From positions 1 through 40,663 of the forward strand of contig CAZYOF010000025.1 in the NCBI GenBank assembly GCA_964648485.1: 40,663 nt of DNA, in the 5' to 3' direction. The position numbers and the translations under genes were made by a program. The notes below the pieces were generated by a model, which did no database searches, was not told where the DNA came from, and saw nothing but the letters and a program-made list of their open reading frames with translations. The DNA is from DAIOEK01 sp964648485. GTDB lineage: Bacteria; Chloroflexota; Anaerolineae; Anaerolineales; Anaerolineaceae. Positions 27,401 to 37,100 of this stretch are shown in pieces (the stretch's first letter is position 1; every line of letters starts with the position of its first letter).

Positions 27401-30227
27401 GAACTACTTCCATAGCCCTTTCCAAGTCATCAGGATGAACCAAATTTTTCCACTCGCTAAGTGTATTACCTATCTCATTATCTTCATACCCGATCATTTG
27501 TTTCCAACGGGTTGAGAAATACACAATCCCGCTAGGAATATGCCAATCCCAAACTCCATCTCCACTGCCTTCTAATGCGTAATGCCAGCGTTCTTCACTG
27601 ACTCTGAGAGCTTCTTCCATCTCTCGTCTTTCGGAGATATTCCTTGCAACGATAAGAATTTGTTCGGGATTTTGATCTAGACCCTTCAACAAAGTTACTG
27701 TGATTTCATACCACTTTAGAGTGCCATCCTTTTGATACATCTGAACTTCAATTGGAGGTGTTGGATGAATTTCTCCCGGATGATTTTTTATTTTTTGAGC
27801 AATCTTTTCTATGGATGATATTAGAATGTCACCGGACTCAGTCGATAGCTGTTTGACAAATGGAATACTCATTAATTCCGAATGCTCATATCCACGTTGG
27901 TTGTATGCTGCCGGGCTTAAAAATATTGGCTCAAATTTCAGATTAGTCAGATATACTGCCTCTGCCATGCTCTCGGTGATAATTCTCAATCTTTCTTCTG
28001 AGGTAATTAATGCTTGTGTTGTTTTAATCCTATCTGTAATATCTCTGGTTACCGAAAGAATGAATTTTTCACCATTAATAGTCATTAATCTGGCAGAAAG
28101 TAACCCGATAATAATTTGATTGTCTTTTCGCCTGAAGGTAGATTCAAGATTAAATACTTCCCCTGTTTTATAAAGCTGCTTCACCATTTCTTCCCGGTTT
28201 TTACTATCAGCCCAGATATTGATCTCTTTTGATAACTTACCAATCACCTCATCCGGAGTGTATCCTGTTAGCTTAAAAAAGCCCGGGTTTACATCGATAA
28301 ATTTTCCTTCGTCCAAGCTGCTGACCGCGATGGCATCAGGTGAAGTTAAATATATTTGTGATAACTTTTGCTCTGACTGTCGTAATGCATCCTGCGTATT
28401 TAGAAGGTCTTGCCGATTTTTAATCGAGCGAATACCATTGGATAAATCTATTCCAAAGGCTGTAAGTAACTGTAATTCCTCATAATCAATCCGTAAATGA
28501 TCATGAGCATATATATATAAATTGTAATTTTCTGTTTCTTTGATGCGTAGGGGAATCACAATAAATGTATGGCATTGATCCTTTATAGGATTCTTAACAT
28601 TCTTCTTCCCGCCTGTTTTTACATTTACAAGTTGACCAACAGATGGGCGCAGATTACGCTCAGCATCCATGACAACTTCTTGCATTGCAGGAGAAAGAAC
28701 CAGGTCTGTTTTTTCTACCGGATACTTGTTTAATGAATATGCTGCTAACCTCTCTCCATGCTTTGGCTTTGAGGTTACTCTTTTTTCCATCCAGGCCAGG
28801 TAAAAAAGGCCAGATTTCACTATTGTTCGGCATATTTCTAAATATAACTCGCTGTCACTATCTATACGAATTAAGAGCTGGTCACATTGCGAGATCATCT
28901 GCAGTATTTTATTTATCTTTTTCAGACGGCGCTCATTCTTTTTCAGGTCCGTAACATCCTGAGCCAATCCCCATAACATTTTTAGATTTCCATTATTATC
29001 AAAATATGGATTTGTGGTTATCCAAATATCTGCAACATCTCTGTTAGATTTTCGAATCCTTATCTCGAAATCGACAGGCCTTAGTTCCTTAAGACTAACC
29101 TGCCTTTTTTCTTCATACAATGCTAAATCTTCAGGAATGACCAGAGAACGTATTGACTCAAGAGTTGGGACAAACGATGCTGGCGATGTACCGATAAGGT
29201 CATACAGCTCTTCAGACCAATAAAATTCATCAGTTAATATGTCGCATTCCCAATAACCAATATGCGCCCGCCGGCTGGCTTCCAGTAAAACAGCCCGGTT
29301 TTTTTCTAAATCTTCCTCAATTTGAAGTCTTTCAGAAAACTCCATTTGTAATGCTCTGGTTTTGCTCTGAGCATATTTCGAAAGCATTTGCTGCTGTTTT
29401 ATCAGGTAATAAATAAGTACCCCTAAAAGAATTACCCATAAACCGGAAATCAATTTGATATTAATGTTTTCTGAACGAATAAAGTTTTCATAATCGGGTG
29501 TAAAATATCCCCGTAGAAAAATTGAATTCCCGGGAAGGACAATTTCTGTCTGCAGAAAAGTCTGATTGGCTGGTTGTTCTGATCGGACAAGTGGAGATCC
29601 ATCCTTACTAATTAAAACAAATTCATCTTTCGTGCCCGCCACTTCATTTAACCATATGCTTGGGTTAATTATTACAAATAATATATGATTCTCGTTACGA
29701 AAGGAATTTTTACGATTCAAAATTAGAACATTGGATTCTTCAGATTGCTTGTAAGTGTTTAATTGCCAACCAGCACGTGGAACAGATTCTTGGATAAAAT
29801 AAACAAGATCCTGATTTATTTCCAGATCCTCTGGAGCGATAAATGAGATACCCTGAGTTGTAATACTGCCCATGGCAATGATTGCTGGATAATCTTCCAG
29901 GATATTTTGGGAATAATCCCTCCATTCATCTTTAATCCCCTTATGTGGTGCTGGATTTTCAGCATCATCGTTTAGCTGATACCAGATATCCAATCCGTTC
30001 TCAACATCTTCTACATATCGTGATAAGGCTCCGGCATCCTGGATCAAATTACTATTAAATTCATAACGAGCTTCTTCAATATAACGGCTATCAATTTTTG
30101 TGATTAATGAATACCAAATTATTCCCCCCAAAGATACTGCAATAACTGCTAGAACCCATGGGTTCTTCAGAAGAAGAAATAATTGTTTCCGGATTTTTTC
30201 TCCAGTAAACTGATGTTTTGTCGGCAT
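24435..30227 (-). CDS. Giant membrane histidine kinase with eight PAS and two GAF domains
   Basis: This 1930-aa kinase begins with a membrane helix (about 26-45), an extracytoplasmic CHASE-like region of about 220 residues and a second helix (about 265-285). PAS1 lies at about 315-430 and a divergent GAF-like region at 440-600. PAS2-PAS8 run from about 615 to 1510, mostly ending DITDR/DISER with linkers of the RESEE type. A GAF domain lies at 1515-1680. The kinase has the phospho-acceptor His in FTYSVSHDLKAPLRGIEGYS near 1717, then NLFDNAIKFAR, IRDNGIGF and GTGIGLALVKKAM. It resembles cyanobacterial-type PAS kinases that partner with Rcp1-like receivers. GGGATAAGA precedes the ATG. Ligands of the sensor domains are unknown; no Cys/His for a bilin or heme was identified with confidence. 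Confidence 0.92.
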   Translation of the reverse strand: MPTKHQFTGEKIRKQLFLLLKNPWVLAVIAVSLGGIIWYSLITKIDSRYIEEARYEFNSNLIQDAGALSRYVEDVENGLDIWYQLNDDAENPAPHKGIKDEWRDYSQNILEDYPAIIAMGSITTQGISFIAPEDLEINQDLVYFIQESVPRAGWQLNTYKQSEESNVLILNRKNSFRNENHILFVIINPSIWLNEVAGTKDEFVLISKDGSPLVRSEQPANQTFLQTEIVLPGNSIFLRGYFTPDYENFIRSENINIKLISGLWVILLGVLIYYLIKQQQMLSKYAQSKTRALQMEFSERLQIEEDLEKNRAVLLEASRRAHIGYWECDILTDEFYWSEELYDLIGTSPASFVPTLESIRSLVIPEDLALYEEKRQVSLKELRPVDFEIRIRKSNRDVADIWITTNPYFDNNGNLKMLWGLAQDVTDLKKNERRLKKINKILQMISQCDQLLIRIDSDSELYLEICRTIVKSGLFYLAWMEKRVTSKPKHGERLAAYSLNKYPVEKTDLVLSPAMQEVVMDAERNLRPSVGQLVNVKTGGKKNVKNPIKDQCHTFIVIPLRIKETENYNLYIYAHDHLRIDYEELQLLTAFGIDLSNGIRSIKNRQDLLNTQDALRQSEQKLSQIYLTSPDAIAVSSLDEGKFIDVNPGFFKLTGYTPDEVIGKLSKEINIWADSKNREEMVKQLYKTGEVFNLESTFRRKDNQIIIGLLSARLMTINGEKFILSVTRDITDRIKTTQALITSEERLRIITESMAEAVYLTNLKFEPIFLSPAAYNQRGYEHSELMSIPFVKQLSTESGDILISSIEKIAQKIKNHPGEIHPTPPIEVQMYQKDGTLKWYEITVTLLKGLDQNPEQILIVARNISERREMEEALRVSEERWHYALEGSGDGVWDWHIPSGIVYFSTRWKQMIGYEDNEIGNTLSEWKNLVHPDDLERAMEVVQNHIDGKTDSYKTEYRMRCKDNHYIWILDRGKIISYDDNDSPIRMVGTHTDLTEQKDLIFALEKSEQQFRLLAERSSDMIARINTSGEILYISPASERILGYKPAELEHKYISDFIHPDDRSLVNYFLSQVENVDELYPIQYRMVKRDGLLIWIESMTAISRQIENSNTIEIQITSRDISERINAERALRESEEKLRALITQSADGIIITDDSGKIVEWSRGQEQISGLRTDEVLGKYIWDVEYSILPAGDRDEDRLIELKKRTINLLSQGYRPNPTQILEHTIQSSDGKQLIVQTTYFPIRTPSAYMTAAISRDITSLKNVEKALKQSEEQLRYITDNMLDIVSYTDSEWRIQYISPSVKSTLGYDPEELINQSLMDFIHPEDSQLVKDNVYRCIHRGENRVQIAYRYLNSLGVYIWLESLVNITYDNSGKFLGAIFGTRDISDRKFSSDALRESEARYRTLARNFPNGAVMLFDQDLRYTVADGAGLIHVGLNREILEGHTIHQIFTEETVRILEPYYRAVLKGRTEVFELEMGEKTLQFYAVPIRDETGEITSGMVMTQDITDRKLALEALHERANFLLRLNEITRFALETDDASSYIQHITDLMASMFSADNCMLTTWDPENEKTIPIASSGSLRDTYKTMEVQPGGLTLTQSVLAKGEPLIVPDLHRSDFIDRKLAKQFSLKSVLVLPLIGGGQKLGAMLLGYNSDHEFIESEITEASQVADQVALGLFKQKLLDEIQKSNLELENRVTERTADLEAKNKELETFTYSVSHDLKAPLRGIEGYSKLLMEDHAEQLDEEGLVFLNTIRSATNQMSRLIEDLLSYSRLERRSLTNDKVNITEMVANLIYERKRDLQHRNVRVINQIPDEWVVIDQQAMNQALRNLFDNAIKFARTDVTPEIIFSLTIKPDVDILAIRDNGIGFEMKYNDKIFDIFQRLHLADDYPGTGIGLALVKKAMQRMNGRVWAESEPGKGSTFYLEFPRGI

Positions 30228-30317
30228 TCTTATCCCGATAATCAGGTATTTATCAAGTTAATAGTATTCAAACAATCGCACTACTCCAATAAAATAACAA
30301 TAAAAAGTTATGAGCAC

Positions 30318-30869
30318 TTACACTTTCTTACGGTTTGCAGTAATCCCCGCTAAAGCCATACTAATGATCCAAAAAATAACCAGTGTTGGATTTGCAGATA
30401 TCTGGACGAAAAAGGCCTGGAAAATATACTTTACTGGAATAAGACCTATATCTCCTGATAATGAAGCTAAACTCGTGCTAATTACAATACTTAACATTAT
30501 CCATTCACGCAGCAGAATTACGAAAATCGTAAACATAACTGCCATACCCCAACCTGATACATTATTACGGTTCGTCTTGTTCTGGTTAAAGTAAACTCCA
30601 ATTATCCATCCAGAAAAGACTGTAAAAACTTCCCAAGTTGAAGCAGTGATTAAAAATAATGTCAGCCATCCAACCACAAGCCCAAGAGAAATTAGAATGG
30701 CTAACCCAAACCTTTTTTGATTTGTTTTCAATATTTTTTGTTCAGTTTGATTCAATGATTCTGCACAGATCGGGCAAAGAACAATATTGTCATCATCCAG
30801 ATTTTCAGCTGGTTTGATAACTGCTTCCATGGCTGATACTTCGCGTCCGCATTTTTGACAATGGTACAT
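30318..30869 (-). CDS. Zinc-ribbon membrane protein, unknown function
   Basis: The 183-aa protein begins MYHCQKCGREVS, and a second pair follows in IVLCPICAESL, together a four-Cys zinc-ribbon in the cytoplasm. About four membrane helices follow (GLAILISLGLVVGWLTLFLI, FTVFSGWIIGVYF, WGMAVMFTIFVILLREWIML and a C-terminal one). A longer frame starts at 30911, but that ATG lies inside the upstream terminator hairpin, so the ATG at 30869 is chosen; its ribosome binding site is poor. It sits 90 nt upstream of the giant kinase and may be its transcript leader gene. I do not recognise a named family. Confidence 0.65.
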   Translation of the reverse strand: MYHCQKCGREVSAMEAVIKPAENLDDDNIVLCPICAESLNQTEQKILKTNQKRFGLAILISLGLVVGWLTLFLITASTWEVFTVFSGWIIGVYFNQNKTNRNNVSGWGMAVMFTIFVILLREWIMLSIVISTSLASLSGDIGLIPVKYIFQAFFVQISANPTLVIFWIISMALAGITANRKKV

Positions 30870-30889
30870 GGCAAACCGATTTACAGTAG

Positions 30890-30918
30890 AAAAACTGGTG
30901 AGCATGACCACTCACCAG
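30890..30918 (-). terminator. Rho-independent terminator of the HEAT-repeat gene
   Basis: A perfect 8-bp stem CTGGTGAG/CTCACCAG (30895-30902 with 30911-30918) with an 8-nt loop is followed by five T on the minus strand. It lies 56 nt past the HEAT gene stop and splits the signalling region into two transcription units. Confidence 0.85.
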
Positions 30919-30973
30919 CTAATTAATTCCTCACTTTAGGATGATTGTCTGCCCTGGGCAATATTCATCCATT

Positions 30974-32287
30974 TTACCCTTTGGGCGTAATCCGTGATTG
31001 AAGTTTTGTGATTGCGTCCTGCACAAATTGCTGCACCTCTTCTGAGGGATCAGTAGAACCCAAGACCATGAGTTGATCCATTGCCCTCATCCAGAATTGC
31101 ATTGTCCCAACTCCTTTCTGTCCTAAATCTGCGAGTGCGCGCGCTGTATTCAAGCGGACTGAAGCATTGGTATCATGAAGCAGCTCCAGTAGCGGTTCAA
31201 GTGCTTGTGCATCACCCAACCTGCCCAAGGACCGGGCAGCGCATAAGCGTGTGAAAAAATCATCATCACGCAACATCCGAATCAATGCCGGATAAACATC
31301 TGGGTATGGGCACCCACTCAGTCCGGTTGATGCAGCAGCCCGGATGGTTGAATTTGTATCCTGGAGTAATGCAAGGAGGGTTTTGGCAACTTCTGGTTTG
31401 CCATAATTCGCCAATGCAGCTGCTGCTGAAGCTCTGACATTGGCTTCTTTGTCTTTTAATGCTTTCTGCAACGCATCTGACGCTCTTCGATCTTCTGTCA
31501 TATCTTCAAACCTGCCAACAGGTTTCCGAGTGTCATTGGGATATCGGATTACACCCAGCGCACGTGCTGCAGACTCACGAACAACAAGCTCTGGATCGTG
31601 CAAAGCCTGGATAAGGATGCTCACGCCCTCCGGATCAGCCATCACACCTAAAGCCCACACAGCTGCTTCTCTCACAGCTGTCTCTTTATGTTTGCTGGCA
31701 GCTTCGAGCTTTACAAAATCATAATCTGCATCCAATACAAGCTGTGGAATAGGTTTATTTCTGCGTAAAGGTGGATAATCTTTTTTTACACCGGCAATTG
31801 CCGATTTCATGATATCGATATCAAAAACAGTTGCTGGAGGAGCTACCTGAGTAGCTGCTACTTTCCTAGGAACTGTAGCGATTTCTGGTGTTACTACTTC
31901 CATCTGCTTACCATAGCTTTTTAAAGCTTCAGCGGCAGCAACACGAACTCTTAATTCACGATCCTTACCCAGTTTTTGTAATTCATTCATTGCCCAAACA
32001 TCATCAGGTGTATCTTCAAACATACTTAATTTCCGATTGATGTTCGGTAAATCTTTTATTTTTCCCAGTGCATAAGCCGCGGATTCGCGAACGACTGCAT
32101 CAGGATCTTTTAATGCATTTACCAATGGGGCAATACAATCAAATGTTCCTATTTCACCCAATTGCCAGGCTGCCGATTCGCGTACATCAAAATCAGGGTA
32201 ACGAATTGCCGCAGCAAGTTTCTCAATATCTTGACCTGCCTGCAGGACAATTTCTGGGAGTGGTTTATCACGCTTTGTTGTACTCAC
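30974..32287 (-). CDS. HEAT-repeat protein with internal duplication
   Basis: The 437-aa soluble protein is an array of HEAT/PBS-lyase-type repeats (VRESAAWQLGEIG, VVRESAAYALGKI, VREAAVWALGVM, VVRESAARALGVI, IRAAASTGLSG, VRLNTARALADLG). The first about 125 residues and the segment from KPIPQLVLDADYDFVKLEAA onward are copies of each other, including an insert with FED(T/M)xxD. Such repeats bind proteins, and the lyase function of phycobilin enzymes is not implied. GTG at 32287 follows AGGAGG by 5 nt and is preferred to the ATG at 32317, which lies upstream of that site. It is likely a scaffold or adaptor for the surrounding sensors, an inference from position only. Confidence 0.8.
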   Translation of the reverse strand: MSTTKRDKPLPEIVLQAGQDIEKLAAAIRYPDFDVRESAAWQLGEIGTFDCIAPLVNALKDPDAVVRESAAYALGKIKDLPNINRKLSMFEDTPDDVWAMNELQKLGKDRELRVRVAAAEALKSYGKQMEVVTPEIATVPRKVAATQVAPPATVFDIDIMKSAIAGVKKDYPPLRRNKPIPQLVLDADYDFVKLEAASKHKETAVREAAVWALGVMADPEGVSILIQALHDPELVVRESAARALGVIRYPNDTRKPVGRFEDMTEDRRASDALQKALKDKEANVRASAAAALANYGKPEVAKTLLALLQDTNSTIRAAASTGLSGCPYPDVYPALIRMLRDDDFFTRLCAARSLGRLGDAQALEPLLELLHDTNASVRLNTARALADLGQKGVGTMQFWMRAMDQLMVLGSTDPSEEVQQFVQDAITKLQSRITPKG

Positions 32288-32317
32288 AGCAACCTCCTGG
32301 TTAGGGATACTAACCAT

Positions 32318-32462
32318 ATTTTAATAACAATTATAGAGTATAGTGCAAGGCAATAGATTAGATTCAAAAATAATCTCGAATCCAAATACCCACCTGGGTG
32401 ACTTTTTTCTTGAGTTTATAGTTGCAATCGATGTACCAGTTTTGAGAAACTATAAAACTGGA
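32318..32462. other. Gap between HD-GYP and HEAT genes
   Basis: A hairpin with 8-bp stem (32436-32443 with 32454-32461) lies just past the HD-GYP stop on the minus strand, but without a T tract, so it is not called as a terminator. A short palindrome ACCCACCTGGGT follows further along. The promoter of the HEAT gene would be expected here, but no clear boxes were found. Confidence 0.35.
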
Positions 32463-34199
32463 TTACGTTTCAAGCATTTTCAAAAAGGCATCCACGATCT
32501 TTGGGTCGAATTGTTTGCCAGCCTGATCTCTTATATATGCTTTTGTATCCTGTTCACGCCAGGCTGGGCGGTATGGCCGTTTGGATGTTAGAGCATCCCA
32601 GACATCAACTATTGAAAAGATCCTTGCAGATAATGGGATCTCTTCACCGGATAATCCCTGCGGATAGCCCGATCCATCCCAACGCTCATGGTGACTGTAA
32701 GGAACATCCAATGCCTCTCTCAAATAAGGAATACCAGAAAGCATCTCATATGCAAATGTAGGATGCTGTTTCATGATGACCCATTCATCCGAGGATAGAG
32801 GACCTGGTTTTAATAGAATATTATCCGGCACACCCATTTTTCCGATATCATGAAGTAGTACGCCTCGGCGTAATTGTGTAAACTGCTCGCGGGGAATTCC
32901 AATGACTGATGCCAAACGAAGCGTCAAATCAATCACCCTTTCTGAATGGCCCAAGGTTTCTTTATCACGCAGCTCTAATGCACGAGCCCAACCTTCAATC
33001 GTAGCTTCATAAGCAGCCAGCAACTCTAAATTAGTATGTTCCATTCTATTAAATAAATCTGCATTATCAATAGCTATGGCTACCTGCATTGCCAGAGAGT
33101 GGAAAAACTCTTTCCAATCTCTATCAAGGTTCATCGGTTTTCGGCTGAATACTTCTAAAACACCTTTAACTTCATCTTTTGCAATTAATGGAATAGCTGC
33201 ATAAGATGCAAAGGTTTCGCCAAATCGACTGGCTGGATTTTCTCCCTGACTAGAATTATTTGCAATCGGCATAAAGATAGGATTACGGTCTTTGAATACT
33301 CTCCCTGTGTAAAAACTATTCATCGAGACCATCTTATCTTTTATTGAAGACTCAACTACCTTGTTACTAAATCCATCCTGGCCAACAACTAATAATTGAT
33401 CTGTATCCAAATGTGGAATGAGTAACAAAGCAGCATCTACAGATAAAGAAGAAGTAACATTGGGCATAATATCGCTAACGATTTCATAAAAAGTAGAGTG
33501 ACCTGTGATTGCAGTATCAATGTTTCTCAATGCACCAAGCCTTTTTACCATAAGCTGCATATCTTCGAAATTTCGACGAAGTTGTTCATCGGCAACATAA
33601 CGGCTTGTTACATCCTGGTAACTCCAAACCCGTCCAATTTGTTGATTGTCCATTATTTGCGGAATGGATAATTCTTCAATTACCTTACCATTCTTAAGCC
33701 TCAAGACTTGCCAGTACTTCTCAAGTGGGTGTTTCTTCACCTTGGATAAAAATCTTGTATATTCTATGCTCGACCTGAATTGTGAATTCATGTGCTCAAT
33801 AAATGTCTGGTGAGTGAAACCATTCTCAGGCATATTGAATTCCCAGATCTCAAATAATTTTTGATTGTGGATGGTTACCCTATCATCCATATCGACAGCC
33901 AATATTCCACTTTCTGTTGACTCAAGGGTGGCTTGATTTAATGAAAGAGACTGTCGAATTTCCTGCTCTTTATGCTTGAGTTCGGTGATATCGGTGACTG
34001 TTCCGATAAAACCTTGAATTTTCCCATCTTGATCGCGAAATGGTCTCTCCCGATCGGTAACCCATACAACAGAGCCATCCGGTTTTCTTCGACGGTATTC
34101 CAAATTCAAATCAATGAATTGGCTCTTTGTGATATTCCAATGTTCGAGAACTCGTTCTAAATCATCTGGATGAATACCTTTGATCCAGTCATCAGCATT
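32463..34199 (-). CDS. C-terminal part of frameshifted giant sensor: PAS-PAS-GAF-HD-GYP phosphodiesterase
   Basis: This 578-residue part continues the gene that starts at 37666, one reading frame away. From 34199 it reads NADDWIKGIHPDDLERVLEH and completes the PAS domain cut off in the first part. A further PAS (ending DVTSRYVADEQL), a GAF domain and an HD-GYP domain follow. HD-GYP residues are intact: LLHDIGKMGVPDNILLK and HHERWDGSGYPQGL. The C-terminal 370 residues are a clear paralog of the double-receiver HD-GYP protein ending at 21715. No credible start exists at the junction (the first candidate is a TTG at 34109 without ribosome binding site), so it is not a separate gene. If the frameshift is a sequencing error, the whole protein is about 1734 aa. 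Confidence 0.85.
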   Translation of the reverse strand, partial: NADDWIKGIHPDDLERVLEHWNITKSQFIDLNLEYRRRKPDGSVVWVTDRERPFRDQDGKIQGFIGTVTDITELKHKEQEIRQSLSLNQATLESTESGILAVDMDDRVTIHNQKLFEIWEFNMPENGFTHQTFIEHMNSQFRSSIEYTRFLSKVKKHPLEKYWQVLRLKNGKVIEELSIPQIMDNQQIGRVWSYQDVTSRYVADEQLRRNFEDMQLMVKRLGALRNIDTAITGHSTFYEIVSDIMPNVTSSLSVDAALLLIPHLDTDQLLVVGQDGFSNKVVESSIKDKMVSMNSFYTGRVFKDRNPIFMPIANNSSQGENPASRFGETFASYAAIPLIAKDEVKGVLEVFSRKPMNLDRDWKEFFHSLAMQVAIAIDNADLFNRMEHTNLELLAAYEATIEGWARALELRDKETLGHSERVIDLTLRLASVIGIPREQFTQLRRGVLLHDIGKMGVPDNILLKPGPLSSDEWVIMKQHPTFAYEMLSGIPYLREALDVPYSHHERWDGSGYPQGLSGEEIPLSARIFSIVDVWDALTSKRPYRPAWREQDTKAYIRDQAGKQFDPKIVDAFLKMLET

Positions 34200-37100
34200 A
34201 CAGATAATTCAGCGATACCGGTAATTTCTTTCCATCTTTCGTTGATATATTCAGAAACCCCATGTTCATCAGTTTCATAAATCCCAACAGGAGCATTTTC
34301 AGCAAGATTTCTAAATCGCTCTTCACTTTCAATCAGCTTCTTCCTGGCTTCACGAAATGCAGTTATATCTTCATATGTACCCAATACTCCTTCAACCTTC
34401 CCATTTTCATCATGGAGAGGTACTTTATTTGTTCTGGTCCATAAAGTAGTACCACCTGGAATTAGCTGTTGTTCTTCAATCTGCAATTTTGGCTGATCAT
34501 TTTCCATCACCTCGTGGTCATCATATCTGTATAATTGTGCCAATTCTGGGGTGGTTAGATTAAAATCATTCTTACCAATAAGATCATCTAATTTGCCTAT
34601 TCCCAAATCTATTAGAAAATTTCGATTGCCACCCAAATAATTCAGGTTTCTATCTTTCCAGAATACTCTCTGGGGAATGGTATCTAGCACTAATTGAAGC
34701 ATTTTGCGAGATTCTTTTACCTGTTCTTCTGCCAGTTTTCGCGATGAGATATCAGATAACATTGCGATGGACCCAATCGTTACTCCGTTACTGTCAATCA
34801 TGTTGGTGGCCGAAACAAGACACCAAATAACAGTGCCATCTTTTTTAACCATCCTGATTTCATAACGATTCACCTCACCCGGTTTGCGTAAAGTCATGGG
34901 ATCTTGATAGACAACCCTGTCTTCCTCAGGAAGAAACTCCTGCACCTGGTGATTTATAAGCTCTTCAACCGAATATCCCAATATTTCTGCCATTCGCTGA
35001 TTTACAAAAATGCTTCGATTTTCTAAATCCAGTGTCCAGATACCTTCAGAAGCGGTATTAACAATCATACGATTATGTTCTTCGCTTTTTCGAATCGCCT
35101 CCAGCGATTCTTTCCGTTGAAGAATATTCCACATCCCTGACATTAATAAGGTTAATTGCCTTACATCAGAATCATCATAATCTTCTATCTTGTTACCAAC
35201 ACCCGCGACCGCTACAATATGATCTCCATCAAAAACAGGAACGTTCATATGGCGAACCAGGTGTACATGTCCTTTTGGATATCCTTTTTTTGCTGGGTTA
35301 TCTCCCTGGTAGTCATTAGTAATTACAGGTTTACGTTGCCTAACAGCTTCTCCCCATAATCCGGTTTGATCTACCTGATAGACAATGGGTTTAATCTCAA
35401 TTGCACATTCTTTCATTGCCTCATTTGACCACGAATACATTGTCAATTCCGATTCATCCTTATTGACAAATGCAATATATCCAAGGTTGCTCTTTGTTAA
35501 CCTGACAGCTTCTTCCATTGTGTATTCTGTGATCTCTTGAGTAGATTTCTCATACATCTGGTTTAACTGTTCCAGAGCCTGTAAACGTGCATTGCTAAGT
35601 GCAATCACTTCCTGGGTTTTCTTCCTGTCAGAGATATCATCCATCATAGCCAGCACGTAGGCAACACCACCATTATCTGAGAGTATGGATGCAAATTTTA
35701 GTAATGCCCATTTATATTTACCTTTATCACCCAAAAATTGGATTTCCAATTCTCTTGTTGAGATCAACCCAGCAGCAATCTCATCAATCGTCTTACATAC
35801 GATTGCCTTATATGGTTCCAAAACGTTAGAAGATAGCGAGGTTCCCAGTAAAAGACTGGATGATTTTCCCAATAATGATTCCAGCGCCTGATTTGTTTGT
35901 ATAAATAGTCCATCCGGGCTGAGCAATGCAATCCCTGAAGCAGCATTCTCAAAAATTGCACGAAATCGCACTTCACTTTCTTCTAATTCTTTTTCAGTGA
36001 CAAATTGAACTATATGGTTTTCAACATGCTGGATTACACCATTAAGCATATCCAGGATATGTGTAAAACTTTTAAGATTGCTTGAATCTGCCAGAATAAT
36101 CGCCCCTATAGCTGATCCTTGATAACGCACAGGCAGAGCTACGCATGTTTGAATGCTTTCATTGTGAAGAAATGGATCCCGAATTCCCTGATCCAAGATT
36201 GGGTTTTGTGAATCAATAATTAATCTATCCAGATTTTTTAACCTGGATAAAAGGGATTGTTTTTTTTCAATCCTGGTCTTTATCGGTTTTTTTGTATTTG
36301 CATATAACCATATTTCGACAAACCGATCCTCTTCAAGCACTGCTTCGTATCCCGAAATATTTAGGTTCAGTTCGCTTGCAATTAGCTTTGGAATTTCTGC
36401 ACAAACTGAGGATATATCTGCAGCACTGCTAAATAACTGATTAATTTCTAAAGAAAGAGTTTGTTCAATTTCATGCAGTTTCTCATTGGTAACTTCTTCA
36501 AAAATCGTAACCAGTTGACCCGGAATAGGAGAATAGGCAGTAATATCAAACCATTTGCCTGATTGCTTAATAAATTCATAGTATTTTTGGGATTTTCCTG
36601 TATAGGCAACATTGTAATAATCCTTGATCCAATGATCTCCAAAAGTTGGTAACAATTCAATAAATCGTTTACCAATAATATCCCTTCTCCGCAAACCAAC
36701 CAGCTTTTCAAAACTTGCATTTACATCCAAAAAGCGGAAATCTATTGGCTCGCCATTTTCATTACAAATCACCTCTTGCGTAGAGATGGCATTATTCATA
36801 GAGTTGAACAACTCATAATACTGTAATTGTGTTTCGTAAAGCGATTGCCGGGTCTGATATCTTTCAGTTATATCTTCAAAAACCAGAATAGCTCCATCTA
36901 CCGTTTGATTCGGTTTAATAATGGGTGATACATTGAATGAAAGAATAACTTTCCCTTCTTCCTGTTCCATAACCAGGGTCTGAGAAAACAGTCTATCCCC
37001 TGTACTCTTAGCTTTATTAAAAGGAACTTCATCCTTAGAGATTTTTTTACCATCAATATCTTTAAAATATTTCGGGCTTACAAAAAAATTATTGGGTAAC

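Noticed and set aside
34157..34211. Programmed -1 frameshift in the giant HD-GYP gene
   Set aside because: The direction fits -1, but there is no slippery heptamer and no clear downstream stem; a one-base deletion explains it more simply.
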